A stretch of 53,702 nucleotides of DNA from an uncultured Pseudomonadota bacterium (GTDB taxonomy: Bacteria; Pseudomonadota; Gammaproteobacteria; Burkholderiales; SG8-39): the NCBI GenBank assembly GCA_903909415.1, contig CAIVVS010000009.1, positions 1 to 53,702 on the forward strand. The letters are read 5' to 3'. Under the pieces are notes generated by a model. It saw only the letters and a list, made by a program, of their open reading frames with translations, ran no database searches and was not told where the DNA came from. A program made the position numbers and the translations under genes. How positions within the stretch are numbered: position 1 is the first letter of the stretch; the number at the start of each line of letters is the position of its first letter. Shown in pieces: positions 15,676-24,144 of the stretch.

Positions 15676-16440
15676 ATGGACTACCGCCGCCACCCCGAAC
15701 TGATCGAGCGCCTCGCCGCCGAGTACGCGCTGGGCACGCTGCGCGGCCAGGCGCGCAAGCGCATGCAGCGGCTGGCGCGCGAGGACGCGGTGGTGCGCCG
15801 CGCGATCGCCGAGTGGGAGGCGCGCCTCGTACCCATGGCATCCGCGGTGCCGGAGGTCGAACCGCCCCGGCGGGTGTGGGAGGCGGTGCGCGAGCGCGTC
15901 GCCGCGTCACAGGCCGCCACGGGTCCCGCGGCACCCGCGCGGACCTCGTTCTGGGACAGCCTGGCGTTCTGGCGCAACCTCGGCCTGATGACCTCGGGCT
16001 GTGCCGCCGCGCTGGTCGCGGCGATGGTGCTGCAAAAGCCCCAGGTGCTGGAAATCGAACGCGTGGTGGAAGTGCCTTCGAAGGAAATGCAGCAGTCCTA
16101 CGTGGCAACGCTCGCGGACAAGGGCGGCAACGTGGTGTTGCTGGCCTATGCCTCGCGCAAGTCCAGCGAGCTCTGGATCAAGCACGCCGGCACGCAGGCC
16201 ATCACCACGCAGCAGGCGTTCGAGCTCTGGGGCCTGCCCAAGGATCCAGGCGGCAAGCCCGTTTCGCTGGGCCTGGTGCCCGGCACCGAGAAGGGCACGA
16301 TCAAGCTGGCGGCCGCGGCCGAGCAGACGCTGAAGGATTTTCCGGCGCTGGCGATCAGCCTGGAGCCGGCCGGCGGCTCCACCACCGGCGCGCCCACCGG
16401 ACCCGTGCTCTACTCCGGGCCCTGCTTCAAGTTCTGGTGA
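15676..16440 (+). CDS. RskA-type anti-sigma factor
   Basis: A 254-residue single-pass membrane protein. Residues 1-90 form an N-terminal cytoplasmic helical domain (EYALGTLRGQARKRMQRLAR), without a zinc HxxxCxxC motif. A membrane segment lies near 108-124 (LMTSGCAAALVAAMVL). The periplasmic RskA C-domain follows: LLAYASRKSSELWIKHAG, FELWGLPKDPGGKPVSLG and LAISLEPAGGSTTGAPTGPV. It would hold the adjacent ECF sigma factor at the membrane until the periplasmic domain is processed or ligand-bound. It is convergent with the alpha/beta hydrolase gene. Confidence 0.88.
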   Translation: MDYRRHPELIERLAAEYALGTLRGQARKRMQRLAREDAVVRRAIAEWEARLVPMASAVPEVEPPRRVWEAVRERVAASQAATGPAAPARTSFWDSLAFWRNLGLMTSGCAAALVAAMVLQKPQVLEIERVVEVPSKEMQQSYVATLADKGGNVVLLAYASRKSSELWIKHAGTQAITTQQAFELWGLPKDPGGKPVSLGLVPGTEKGTIKLAAAAEQTLKDFPALAISLEPAGGSTTGAPTGPVLYSGPCFKFW

Positions 16441-16461
16441 CGGCGGGCCGCGTCCGGCTTG

Positions 16462-17283
16462 CTACGAGGCCGAACGCACCAGCGCGGCCAGTTCCCCGTT
16501 GAAGCGCCCGGCATCTTCCCAGAACGGGCAGTGGCCGATGCCCTCGTAGACCGACAGGGTCGCGCCGGGCACGACCGAGGCGGTGTGCTCGCCCATCGCC
16601 GGCAGCACCATGCGATCGGCGGTGCCGTGGGTCACCAGCACCGGCACGGTGAGCGCGCGCAATGCCGCCTCGAAATCGAACGGCCGCCCGGACACCATGG
16701 CGCGCACCCGCGGCGGCATCATCATGTTGAAGCCGAGCATGAACTCCAGGTCCGCCGGCGAGGGCTCGCGCTCGAAGCAGCCGCGGATGAAGGCCTTCAC
16801 GCCGGGAATGTTCACCTGCGGGTCCTCGGACATGGTGTCCTTGACGTTGAAGCGGCCGGGACCGATCCACTCCGGCGCCATGCGCGTGGAAGCGGCGCAG
16901 AAGTTGATCGCCGCCACCCTGCCCGCGCCGTGCTTCGCCAGGTACTCGCCCACCACGCCCCCACCGAAGGACCAGGGCACCAGGACGACCTTCCTGCCTC
17001 CTTCGATGGACGCGATCACCGCCGCGAGGTCATCGGCCCAGGTCGCGCCATTCTGGTAGACGGCCTTGTCCATCGGCTTGTCCGAGGCCGCATGGCCGCG
17101 CAGGTCGAAGGCAACGAGGCGGAACTCATCCGCGAGCGTGCTCCCGAACTGGCGCAGCCAGGACAGGCCGCTCTGGCCGAAGCCATGGATGAACACGAGG
17201 GGCACGCCATCGGCGCGACCGCCCTCGTACACGGCAAGGCGCACGCCATCGGGCGCGGCAACGAAACGCTGGGTCGGGCTCAT
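16462..17283 (-). CDS. Alpha/beta hydrolase
   Basis: A 273-residue hydrolase. The oxyanion block is PLVFIHGFGQSGLSW. The nucleophile elbow is VLVPWSFGGGV, with Pro where GxSxG enzymes have the first Gly. The acid is in VTHGTADRMV and the His in YEGIGHCPFW, so the Ser-Asp-His triad looks complete. ATG 17283 has GAGGAC at good spacing; the GTG at 17310 would overlap the upstream gene. It is the last gene of the catabolic operon. By context it could be an amide- or C-C-bond hydrolase (N-formylmaleamate deformylases are of this fold), which is inference only. Confidence 0.85.
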   Translation of the reverse strand: MSPTQRFVAAPDGVRLAVYEGGRADGVPLVFIHGFGQSGLSWLRQFGSTLADEFRLVAFDLRGHAASDKPMDKAVYQNGATWADDLAAVIASIEGGRKVVLVPWSFGGGVVGEYLAKHGAGRVAAINFCAASTRMAPEWIGPGRFNVKDTMSEDPQVNIPGVKAFIRGCFEREPSPADLEFMLGFNMMMPPRVRAMVSGRPFDFEAALRALTVPVLVTHGTADRMVLPAMGEHTASVVPGATLSVYEGIGHCPFWEDAGRFNGELAALVRSAS

Positions 17284-17302
17284 GTACTTGTCCTCGTCCT
17301 TG

Positions 17303-18070
17303 TCAGGCACGCATGCCGTCGTTGAGCAGCCGGCCGCCGGCCGGCACCACCGGGCGCAGCGACGGGTCGGTGATGGCGGCGCGCAGCGCGGCCCACAGCG
17401 TCGCGGTGTTGCTGGTGATCACCGGGATGCCGAGTTCGGACTCCAGGCGCGCGATCAGCGGCAGCGTGGAGAAGTCGGTGCAGCTGATCATCAGCGCCTG
17501 GGCGTCCTTGTGGTCCACCGAACGCGCATGGGCATACACCTTGTCCAGCGGCACCTGCGCGATCCGGCCGTACTCGCCCGGGCCGCCCGCGCCTATGCCC
17601 AGCCCCGCCATCTTCAGCACCTCGATGCCGTTGTCGGCGAGGAAGTGGCGTTCGTGCTCGTTCAGCCCGTCGTGGTAGGGCGTGGCCATGGACACGCGGG
17701 TCACGCCCAGCGCGCGCGCGGCCAGCACCAGCGAGGGCGCGGTGGCCACCGCCGGGATCCCGGTGACGCCGCGCATGAAGTCGGGCAGCGCCTCGATCGG
17801 CGTGACCATGGAGCCGGCGGTGCAGGCGTAGGCGATCACGTCCGGCCGCGCCTTGGCCAGGTCGCTGACGAAATGGCGCACGTCCTCGTACAGGGTGCGC
17901 TTGCCCTCGTCGCTGGTGGTGTCGGCGTGCAGCGGCATGCGCGCGGTGTGGAAGGTCACGCCCTCGGGGAGCATGCGCATCCACTCGGCCTCGTTCACCG
18001 TGTTGGTGGGTGGCACGATCAGGCCGATGCGCGCGCGGGTGCTGTAGTTGCTGAAGGGACGGGTGCTCAT
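17303..18070 (-). CDS. Maleate isomerase/Asp-Glu racemase-fold protein with both catalytic cysteines
   Basis: A 255-residue protein. The N-terminal block IGLIVPPTNTVNEAEW is the maleate cis-trans isomerase signature. The first catalytic Cys is in IAYACTAGS (about residue 83) and the second in ALMISCTDFST (about residue 197). PVITSNTATLWAALR is the family's C-terminal substrate block. Maleate isomerase converts maleate to fumarate through a cysteine adduct. GAGGGAAG precedes ATG 18070. It overlaps the TRAP permease gene by 4 bp, so the isomerase is tied to uptake. Arylmalonate decarboxylase or a racemase are alternatives within the fold. Confidence 0.85.
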   Translation of the reverse strand: MSTRPFSNYSTRARIGLIVPPTNTVNEAEWMRMLPEGVTFHTARMPLHADTTSDEGKRTLYEDVRHFVSDLAKARPDVIAYACTAGSMVTPIEALPDFMRGVTGIPAVATAPSLVLAARALGVTRVSMATPYHDGLNEHERHFLADNGIEVLKMAGLGIGAGGPGEYGRIAQVPLDKVYAHARSVDHKDAQALMISCTDFSTLPLIARLESELGIPVITSNTATLWAALRAAITDPSLRPVVPAGGRLLNDGMRA

Positions 18071-19977
18071 GCTGTACTTCCCTCGATGGAGCCGGTCGCG
18101 CCACGACGGCGCCACTCGGCGACGAACAGCGCTGCAGCCAGCGCGACGGCCACGCCGGTGGCGATGTGGCCGCCCTCGAATCCGTCGGCCGGCAGCAGCA
18201 GCAGCACGGCGTCGATGGCGAACAGGCTGCGCCGCACCGGCCCGAGCGGCTTGATGAACCAGCCGGCGATCGCGGCGCAGCCGAACCACACGCCCAGGGT
18301 CGCGGTGGCGACGTTGAGCGCGACGATGCCGGGCGGGCCGGTCAGCAGCAGCGTGGGCGACATGACGAACAGGAAGGGCACGACGAAGGCCGGCCAGCCC
18401 AGGCGGCAGGCGGTCCAGCCCACCTTCATCGGGCTGGCCTGCGCGATGTGCGCCGCGGCATAGGCCGCCATCGCAACCGGCGGCGTGATCATCGACAGGC
18501 AGCCGAAGAAGAACACGAACATGTGCGCGGCCAGCGGCGGCACGCCCAGCTTCACCAGCGCCGGCGCGGCCAGCACCGCGACCAACAGGTACACCCCCGT
18601 CGTGGGCAGGCCCATGCCGAGCACGATGCAGATCAGTGCGACGAACACCAGCAGCAGCGGCAGGTTCGCCTCGCCCACCTTGACCAGCGATATCGACAGG
18701 CCGAGCGCCAGGCCGGTGATGTTCAGCAGGCCGATCACCGCCCCGGCGATGGCGCAGATGATCACCAGGTCCGCCGCGTCGCGGCCGGTCTCGACGATGG
18801 CCTCCCACACACCCGGCCAGCGCAGCTTCTTGCCGCCATAGCCCATGAACACCGCGAAGGGCACCATGGCCGCGGCGCCGGCGTACACCGCAGGCTCGGC
18901 TTCCCAGTTGAAGGAGAACATCAGCCAAATCAGCAGCACGAACGGGATGATGAAGGGCCAGCCCTCGCGAAACACCTTGCCGGGACGCGGCAGTTCGGAC
19001 GGGTCCATGCCGCCGATCTTGCGGCGCGCCGCCTCGTAGTCCACCTGGACGAACACCGCGATGTAGAACAGGATCGCCGGCACCAGGGCGGCGATCGCGA
19101 TCTCCGAATAGCGCATCTGCAGGTTCTCGGCCATGAGGAAGGCCGCCGCTCCCATCACCGGCGGCATGATCTGCCCGCCGGTGGAGGACACGGCCTCGAC
19201 CGCGCCCGCGGTGTGCGGCAGGTAGCCCGCGCGCTTCATGTTCGGGATGGTGATGATGCCGGTGGACATCACGTTGGCCACCGCGCTGCCGGAGATGGTG
19301 CCGAACAGCGCCGAAGCCACCACCTCCACCTTGCCGGAGCCGCCGCGGTAGCGGCCGAGCAGCGCGGTGGATATGTCGGTGAAGAATTCCGCGCCGCCGC
19401 AGGCCTGCAGCAGGCGGCCGAAGAACATGAACGCCACGACCGTGGTGCAGGCGATGATCAGCGCCGAACCCAGCATGCTGGAGGTGTCCAGCGCGAGGTA
19501 GGGAAGCAGGCGCTGCAGGGCCACGCGCTTGGTCTCGGCGAGGCCGGGCAGCATGTGCCCGACCAGCGCGTAGGTGAAGAAGAACGCGAACACCAGCGTG
19601 AGCGGGAAGCCCGCGGAACGCCGGCAGCAGTCCACCGACAGGCCCAGCACCAGCAACGCCAGCGTGATGGACTCCACCGGCTTGCCGATGACGTCGGCCT
19701 GCAGTTCGGGGTAGCGCACCGCGAGCCACGCGCCGACGATGAAGGACAGCACGGACAGCAGCACGCGCAACGGCCCCACCCGCCCGTCCCGGTCCGGGCG
19801 CAGGTAGGTGAGCATCATGGACATGCCGAGCATCGCGGCCAGGAACTGCTCGGTGTAGACCAGCAGCCCCAGCTTGGGCGGCAGGTCCAGGCCCCAGAAC
19901 ATGGCCGCGAGGGTCATCACCGCGCCACCTGCCGCGGTGATGCCCCGCCGGCCGACCAGCGCGCTCACCGGCGGCAC
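18067..19977 (-). CDS. TRAP transporter fused permease (4TM/12TM, DctQM type)
   Basis: A 636-residue membrane protein with about 16-17 membrane segments. The N-terminal part corresponds to the small DctQ subunit. The large DctM part follows with SGSAVANVMSTGIITIPNMKRAGY, GGQIMPPVMGAAAFLMAENL, GMGLPTTGVYLLVAVLAAPAL and GCLSMITPPVAMAAYAAAHIA, motifs of the TAXI-associated fused TRAP permeases (TIGR02123 type). It uses the sodium or proton gradient to import an organic acid delivered by the TAXI receptor encoded 28 bp upstream. The start is GTG 19977 with a weak ribosome site, so the N-terminus is uncertain by a few residues. Confidence 0.92.
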   Translation of the reverse strand: MPPVSALVGRRGITAAGGAVMTLAAMFWGLDLPPKLGLLVYTEQFLAAMLGMSMMLTYLRPDRDGRVGPLRVLLSVLSFIVGAWLAVRYPELQADVIGKPVESITLALLVLGLSVDCCRRSAGFPLTLVFAFFFTYALVGHMLPGLAETKRVALQRLLPYLALDTSSMLGSALIIACTTVVAFMFFGRLLQACGGAEFFTDISTALLGRYRGGSGKVEVVASALFGTISGSAVANVMSTGIITIPNMKRAGYLPHTAGAVEAVSSTGGQIMPPVMGAAAFLMAENLQMRYSEIAIAALVPAILFYIAVFVQVDYEAARRKIGGMDPSELPRPGKVFREGWPFIIPFVLLIWLMFSFNWEAEPAVYAGAAAMVPFAVFMGYGGKKLRWPGVWEAIVETGRDAADLVIICAIAGAVIGLLNITGLALGLSISLVKVGEANLPLLLVFVALICIVLGMGLPTTGVYLLVAVLAAPALVKLGVPPLAAHMFVFFFGCLSMITPPVAMAAYAAAHIAQASPMKVGWTACRLGWPAFVVPFLFVMSPTLLLTGPPGIVALNVATATLGVWFGCAAIAGWFIKPLGPVRRSLFAIDAVLLLLPADGFEGGHIATGVAVALAAALFVAEWRRRGATGSIEGSTA

Positions 19978-20005
19978 CCGCCGGTGCCGCCGAAGGACAT
20001 GAACA

Positions 20006-20971
20006 TCATTTCTTGCCCGGCCAGATGCCCTTGGACTGGTAGAACTTCACCGCACCCGGGTGGAAGGGAATGCCCATGTCGCGCGACATCAGCGAGGGAT
20101 CGAACTCGCGCCACAGCGGGCTGGAGGCCTTCAGGTCATCCGGGTTGCCGTGCAGCGCGGCCGCGACCTTGAACACCGCGTCATCGGACACCTTGGTGTT
20201 GGCGAAGATGATGTAGTCGTACACCAGGATCTTGGTGGGCACCGGGATGCCGGACATGCCGGGGCCGGGCTTGACCTCGACCACGTAGCTGTAGGGCACG
20301 TGCTTGTTCAGCGCCGCCACGGCCTGGGGCGAGTCGTCGAATGCAAGGTAGCGCACCCCGCCGATGGCGGCCTCCCACTCCTTGAACTGGGCCGCGCCTA
20401 TGGTGGCGATCGTGGTGACGGTCTGCTGCTGCTTGAAGGAATCGAACATGCGCGGAAAGGCCGGGATCGGCACCTGGCGCACGTCGGCCGCGGTCATGCC
20501 CTGGTTCGCGAGGTAGCCGTCGATCAGCACCTTGCCCAGCGGGTTGCCCGAGAAGCCGTAGGGAACGGGCTGGCCCTTGAGGTCCTTGACCGACTTGATC
20601 GGGCTGTCGGCCTTCACCACCAGGCCGTTGTACCAGGGCACCAGCCGGGCCACGGCGCGCAGCTCGGTGTTGGCCCTGCCTTCGGTGATGACCCGCCCCT
20701 CGCGCAGGTAGTGCGCCTCGGGCAGGTTGGAGATGCCGAACTCGATCTCGCCGTTGTTGACCAGCGGGCCGTACTGCGCGGCGCCGGCCATCGGCTGGGT
20801 GCGCATCTGAACGCCGCCCTTGTCGGACACCACCTTGGCGATGCCCACGGACAACTGGTTCGTGGCGCCGGCCTGGGTGGTGCCCAGGCCGAGTATCTGC
20901 GCGGACGCCGTGCCGCAGGCCAGCGGCAGGGCGCACAGCAGCGCCAGTTTGAGCGGTTTCATGAATCGCAT
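20006..20971 (-). CDS. TAXI-family TRAP transporter solute-binding protein
   Basis: A 321-residue periplasmic receptor. The signal peptide is LALLCALPLACGTASAQ. The mature part begins LGLGTTQAGATNQLSVGIAK and has MAGAAQYGPLVNNGEIEFGISNLPEA, RAVARLVPWYNGLVVKADSPIKSV and DLKGQPVPYGFSGNP, all typical of TAXI proteins. TAXI receptors work with fused 12TM permeases, and that gene follows directly. The ligand is probably an organic acid related to the pathway of the surrounding operon. Confidence 0.92.
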   Translation of the reverse strand: MRFMKPLKLALLCALPLACGTASAQILGLGTTQAGATNQLSVGIAKVVSDKGGVQMRTQPMAGAAQYGPLVNNGEIEFGISNLPEAHYLREGRVITEGRANTELRAVARLVPWYNGLVVKADSPIKSVKDLKGQPVPYGFSGNPLGKVLIDGYLANQGMTAADVRQVPIPAFPRMFDSFKQQQTVTTIATIGAAQFKEWEAAIGGVRYLAFDDSPQAVAALNKHVPYSYVVEVKPGPGMSGIPVPTKILVYDYIIFANTKVSDDAVFKVAAALHGNPDDLKASSPLWREFDPSLMSRDMGIPFHPGAVKFYQSKGIWPGKK

Positions 20972-20988
20972 GGATATCTCCTTGTGGA

Positions 20989-21765
20989 TCAGCCGGAAGT
21001 GAAGCCACCGTCGACCAGCAGGTCGGAACCGGTGACGAAAGACGATGCATCGCTGGCGAGGAACAGCGCCGCGCCCGCCATCTCGGAGGCCTGCGCGAAG
21101 CGGCCCAGCCTATGGTACGGCGTGACCTGCTTTCGTGCTTCCTCGAGGCTGCCGAAGCGGAACACCAGGCGCTCGGTTTCGACCCCGCCCGGGGACAGGG
21201 TATTGACGCGGATGTTCTGCAGGCCGTGGTCGGCGGCCATCACCTTGGCCAGCTGCACCAGCGCGCCCTTGGTCGCGCAGTAGGCCGCGCGCCCGGGCCG
21301 GCCGACGCGTGCGTAGGACGAGGCGATGTGGATGATGGAGCCGCCGCCCGCGGCGATCATGCCCGGCAGCACCGAACGGCTCACGAGGAAGGCGCTGGTC
21401 AGGTTGATCGCCAGCACGCGGTTCCACTCGGCGAGGTCGATCTCCAGCAGCGTGCCGGTCTTGTCCGAGGCGGCCACGCCGTTGAGCAGCACGGTCGCGG
21501 GGCCGAACTCCGCCGACGCCCGCGCGACCATCTGGACCACCGAGGCTTCGTTCGCCACGTCGCAGGCGATGGCGAGCGCCGTGCCGCCCGCGGCGCGTAT
21601 CGCGTCCGCGGTCTTCGCGGCCGAAGGCAGGTCCAGGTCGACGCAGGCGACCTTGGCGCCGGCCAGGCCGTAGGTGCGGGCGACCTCACCGCCTATGGCG
21701 CCGCCCGCCGCCGTGACGATGGCGGACTTGCCGGCCAGGCTGAACGACTCCAGGTTGATGCTCAT
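20989..21765 (-). CDS. SDR family oxidoreductase
   Basis: A 258-residue classical short-chain dehydrogenase. The cofactor motif TAAGGAIGGEVAR departs from the usual TGxxxGIG in its first Gly (TAAGGAIG). Asp42 after the second strand (CVDLDLP) suggests NAD. The catalytic residues are Ser in IASSYARVG, Tyr in AAYCATKGA and Lys four residues on. LSPGGVETERL and SFVTGSDLLVDGG are the C-terminal family blocks. ATG 21765 overlaps the preceding SDR gene (ATGA). It probably oxidises an alcohol intermediate of the catabolic operon. Confidence 0.88.
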   Translation of the reverse strand: MSINLESFSLAGKSAIVTAAGGAIGGEVARTYGLAGAKVACVDLDLPSAAKTADAIRAAGGTALAIACDVANEASVVQMVARASAEFGPATVLLNGVAASDKTGTLLEIDLAEWNRVLAINLTSAFLVSRSVLPGMIAAGGGSIIHIASSYARVGRPGRAAYCATKGALVQLAKVMAADHGLQNIRVNTLSPGGVETERLVFRFGSLEEARKQVTPYHRLGRFAQASEMAGAALFLASDASSFVTGSDLLVDGGFTSG

Positions 21766-22550
21766 GCGGGACCTCCGGAAACCGATATGACTTCGCCGGT
21801 CAGGTAGGGCGGCGCATCCACCGCAAGGTACATCACGGCATTGGCGACTTCCCCGGGCTCGCCCAGCCGCCCCACCGCGATCCGCTCCAGCCGCTTGGCC
21901 GCGGTCGCGGAACCGGCATCGGGGAAGGCGCGCGTGGCGATGCCGCCCGGCGCAACCGAATTCACGGCAATGCCCTCGCGGCCCAGTTCGCGCGCCAGCG
22001 ACCTGGTGAAGGAGATCACCGCCGCCTTGGCCGCCGAATAGACTGCCAGCCCCGCCGCGCCGAACAGGCCCGAGGCGGAGGACACCAGCACGATGCGGCC
22101 GCGCCCCCGGGCGCGCATCGCGGGCAGCACCGCGTGCACCATGTTGAGCATGCCGTAGAGGTTGAGGTCGATGATCTTCTGCCATTCCGCCGGCGTGCTG
22201 TCGGCGAAGGACTTGAAGCTGCGGTCCAGCTCGCCCGCCTGCACCAGCGACACCATACCGCCGGCATTGCAGACGAAAGCATCGATCGTGCCGAAGCGCG
22301 CCAGCGCGCCCGAGACGAAGGCGGACACGCTGTCGGGCCGCGTGACGTCCAGGGCCTGCGACCAGGCCGGCACGCGCGCGCCCAGCTCCGCCGCCTGCGC
22401 CGCGAGCGCGGCCTCGTCGATGTCGCCCAGCGCCAGCGGGAACCCGCGCGCGGCGGCGTCCTCCGCGATCGCGCGGCCTATGCCGTGCGCGGTACCGGCC
22501 AGCATCAGCACGCGGCCCGCGGGCAAGCGGCCGTTGTCCTGCTCAGCCAT
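21762..22550 (-). CDS. SDR family oxidoreductase
   Basis: A 262-residue classical SDR. The cofactor motif is LAGTAHGIGRAIAE with Asp in GDIDEAAL, pointing to NAD. CNAGGMVSLVQAGELD is the NAG block. The catalytic set is Ser in LVSSASGLFG, Tyr in AVYSAAKAAV and Lys four residues on. VNSVAPGGIATRAFP and YLTGEVISVSGG close the domain. It overlaps the VOC gene by 8 bp and the next SDR gene by 4 bp. The two SDRs are not close copies, so they may act on successive or opposite-handed alcohols. Confidence 0.88.
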   Translation of the reverse strand: MAEQDNGRLPAGRVLMLAGTAHGIGRAIAEDAAARGFPLALGDIDEAALAAQAAELGARVPAWSQALDVTRPDSVSAFVSGALARFGTIDAFVCNAGGMVSLVQAGELDRSFKSFADSTPAEWQKIIDLNLYGMLNMVHAVLPAMRARGRGRIVLVSSASGLFGAAGLAVYSAAKAAVISFTRSLARELGREGIAVNSVAPGGIATRAFPDAGSATAAKRLERIAVGRLGEPGEVANAVMYLAVDAPPYLTGEVISVSGGPA

Positions 22551-22977
22551 GGGCGGCAGCCGGGTGCGCGGAGGCGGGAAGCTCGGCCAGTTCCAGCAGC
22601 AGCCCCTCGCTGCAGGCGGGGTCGATGAAGATCACGCGCGCCCCGCCATGCCCGACGCGCGGCTGCTCGCTGAGGAAGCGCATGCCCTTGGCGGCGAGTT
22701 CCGCCATCGCACCGTCGAGGTCGTCCACCTGAAGGCAGAGGTGGAACAGGCCTTGGCCGCGCGCGCCTATCCAGCGCGACACCATGGCCTCCGGGTTGGC
22801 GCTCTGCACCAGCTCCAGCTGCGAATTGCCCACCGGGAACATCGCGATGCGGGTGCGCGACTGCGCGAACTCCTCGGTGCCGGCGAGTTCCAGCCCGAGC
22901 TTGTCGCGCAGCAGCGCGGTCACCGCGTCCATGTCGGTCACCGCGATCGCAACGTGTTCGATGCCCTTGATCTTCAT
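22543..22977 (-). CDS. VOC-family protein, methylmalonyl-CoA epimerase-like
   Basis: A 144-residue protein with two beta-alpha-beta-beta-beta modules. IEHVAIAVTDMDAV gives the first His. GQGLFHLCLQVDDLDGAMAEL gives the second His and the second module start. VIFIDPACSEGLLLELAEL gives the Glu ligand. The pattern is closest to methylmalonyl-CoA epimerases and related isomerases, which use a divalent metal. It sits between the dioxygenase and the SDR pair; an isomerase or ring-cleavage role cannot be separated by sequence alone. Confidence 0.82.
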   Translation of the reverse strand: MKIKGIEHVAIAVTDMDAVTALLRDKLGLELAGTEEFAQSRTRIAMFPVGNSQLELVQSANPEAMVSRWIGARGQGLFHLCLQVDDLDGAMAELAAKGMRFLSEQPRVGHGGARVIFIDPACSEGLLLELAELPASAHPAAAHG

Positions 22978-22994
22978 GCCTGCTCCCGGTCCGT

Positions 22995-23042
22995 CGTGGC
23001 GCTCAACGTGGCGCTCAATGCGTCGCTCAATGCATCGTTCAA
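22995..23042. repeat. Four-copy 12-bp tandem repeat in an operon spacer
   Basis: Four consecutive units: CGTGGCGCTCAA twice exactly (22995-23018), then TGCGTCGCTCAA and TGCATCGTTCAA. They fill most of the 84-bp space between the TauD-type gene (stop 23062) and the VOC gene (start 22977). Confidence 0.85.
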
Positions 23043-23061
23043 TGCGGCGTCCGACCCGGGC

Positions 23062-24126
23062 TCAGCTCGCGCCGCCGGCGGTTTCGTACACGTAGGTGCC
23101 GGTGCGTGACGGGAAGCCGCCGCGCACCGCGCCCGGCCGCTGGTCGGCGAACAGCGTGCCCATCGCGGGATCGAGCGGCCGGCTGTTGGGCACAGACAGC
23201 CACAGGCGCAGCAGGTGGCGGCGGCGCTCGGGCTCCGGAAAATCCTCGAACGCAGTGCGCGAGTGCAGGGTCACGTGGTTGTTCAGGAACTGGATGTCGC
23301 CGGGCTGGAACATCATCGAGAAGTTGAACTCGGGGCTCGCCGCCAGGCTGTCCACCAGGTCCAGCGCCTCGTCCTGCAGGGCGGTGAGCCTGGGCACCTC
23401 GGGGAAGCGCTGCGCCGAGCGGATGTGGGTGCGGATGTAGTAGCTGGAGAAATGCCCGTCCTTCTCCGTGTAGACCGGCTGCGCGTACCAGGGCGGCGCG
23501 CCGGGCGGCTCCTGCTGCTGCCAGCTCCAGTGGAACGGCTGGTAGATCACCTCCAGCAGGTCGGGCCGGGTACGCGCGATCTCGTTGCGGATCGCCAGCG
23601 CGCTGGCGATGTGGCTGAGCCCGCCCGACTTCGCGGTCTGCAGCACGAACAGGACCACGACGTCGGCCTGGTCGGAATGGAAGGTCAGCTTCTGGCTGCT
23701 GGTGTAGGCGCGGCCCTGCGGGCTGTTGACGTCGACCTTGAGGTCGCGCACGTCGCCGATCACGTCGCCTCCCTTGCTCTGCGACATCGCGGTGCCGAGG
23801 TGCTTGCACAGGCCCCAGTAGATGAAGCGCAGGTCCTCGCGCGAGTAGCGCTCCACCGGGAAGCCGCGCAGCAGGAACAGTCCCGGACCGTGCTCCAGCA
23901 TGTCCAGGAGGCGGTCGAACAGCGGGCGCAGTCCGGGCAGCGGGAAGCCCGCTGCATCCAGGCTGCCGAAGTCCAGGCCGGCCGCGCGCGCATGGCGCAG
24001 GGCCGAGTCCACCGCCGCCAGTTCGGCGCCTGTGAAGCGGTGAACCCAGTCCGTGGCCGCCGCCATCTGCGGACCACGCCAATCCGCCGCGCCCGGGATG
24101 AGTCCCCGCGTGTGGATAGCCCCCAT
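23062..24126 (-). CDS. TauD/TfdA-type Fe(II)/2-oxoglutarate dioxygenase
   Basis: A 354-residue enzyme. The iron ligands are seen in LTFHSDQADVV (HxD) and in NNHVTLHSRTAF (distal His, roughly 140 residues later). The 2-oxoglutarate-binding Arg is probably in RRRHLLRLWLSVPN. FLLRGFPVERYS is the typical N-terminal strand. It hydroxylates or cleaves an organic substrate, releasing CO2 and succinate. It lies 18 bp after the Bug receptor gene, within the GntR-controlled operon. Substrate unknown. Confidence 0.88.
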   Translation of the reverse strand: MGAIHTRGLIPGAADWRGPQMAAATDWVHRFTGAELAAVDSALRHARAAGLDFGSLDAAGFPLPGLRPLFDRLLDMLEHGPGLFLLRGFPVERYSREDLRFIYWGLCKHLGTAMSQSKGGDVIGDVRDLKVDVNSPQGRAYTSSQKLTFHSDQADVVVLFVLQTAKSGGLSHIASALAIRNEIARTRPDLLEVIYQPFHWSWQQQEPPGAPPWYAQPVYTEKDGHFSSYYIRTHIRSAQRFPEVPRLTALQDEALDLVDSLAASPEFNFSMMFQPGDIQFLNNHVTLHSRTAFEDFPEPERRRHLLRLWLSVPNSRPLDPAMGTLFADQRPGAVRGGFPSRTGTYVYETAGGAS

Positions 24127-24144
24127 GTCCGTCCCCCGGCCCGC

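Noticed and set aside
22995..23042. Short direct repeats considered as a CRISPR array
   Set aside because: Units are 12 bases, contiguous and without spacers, and no cas gene is present.
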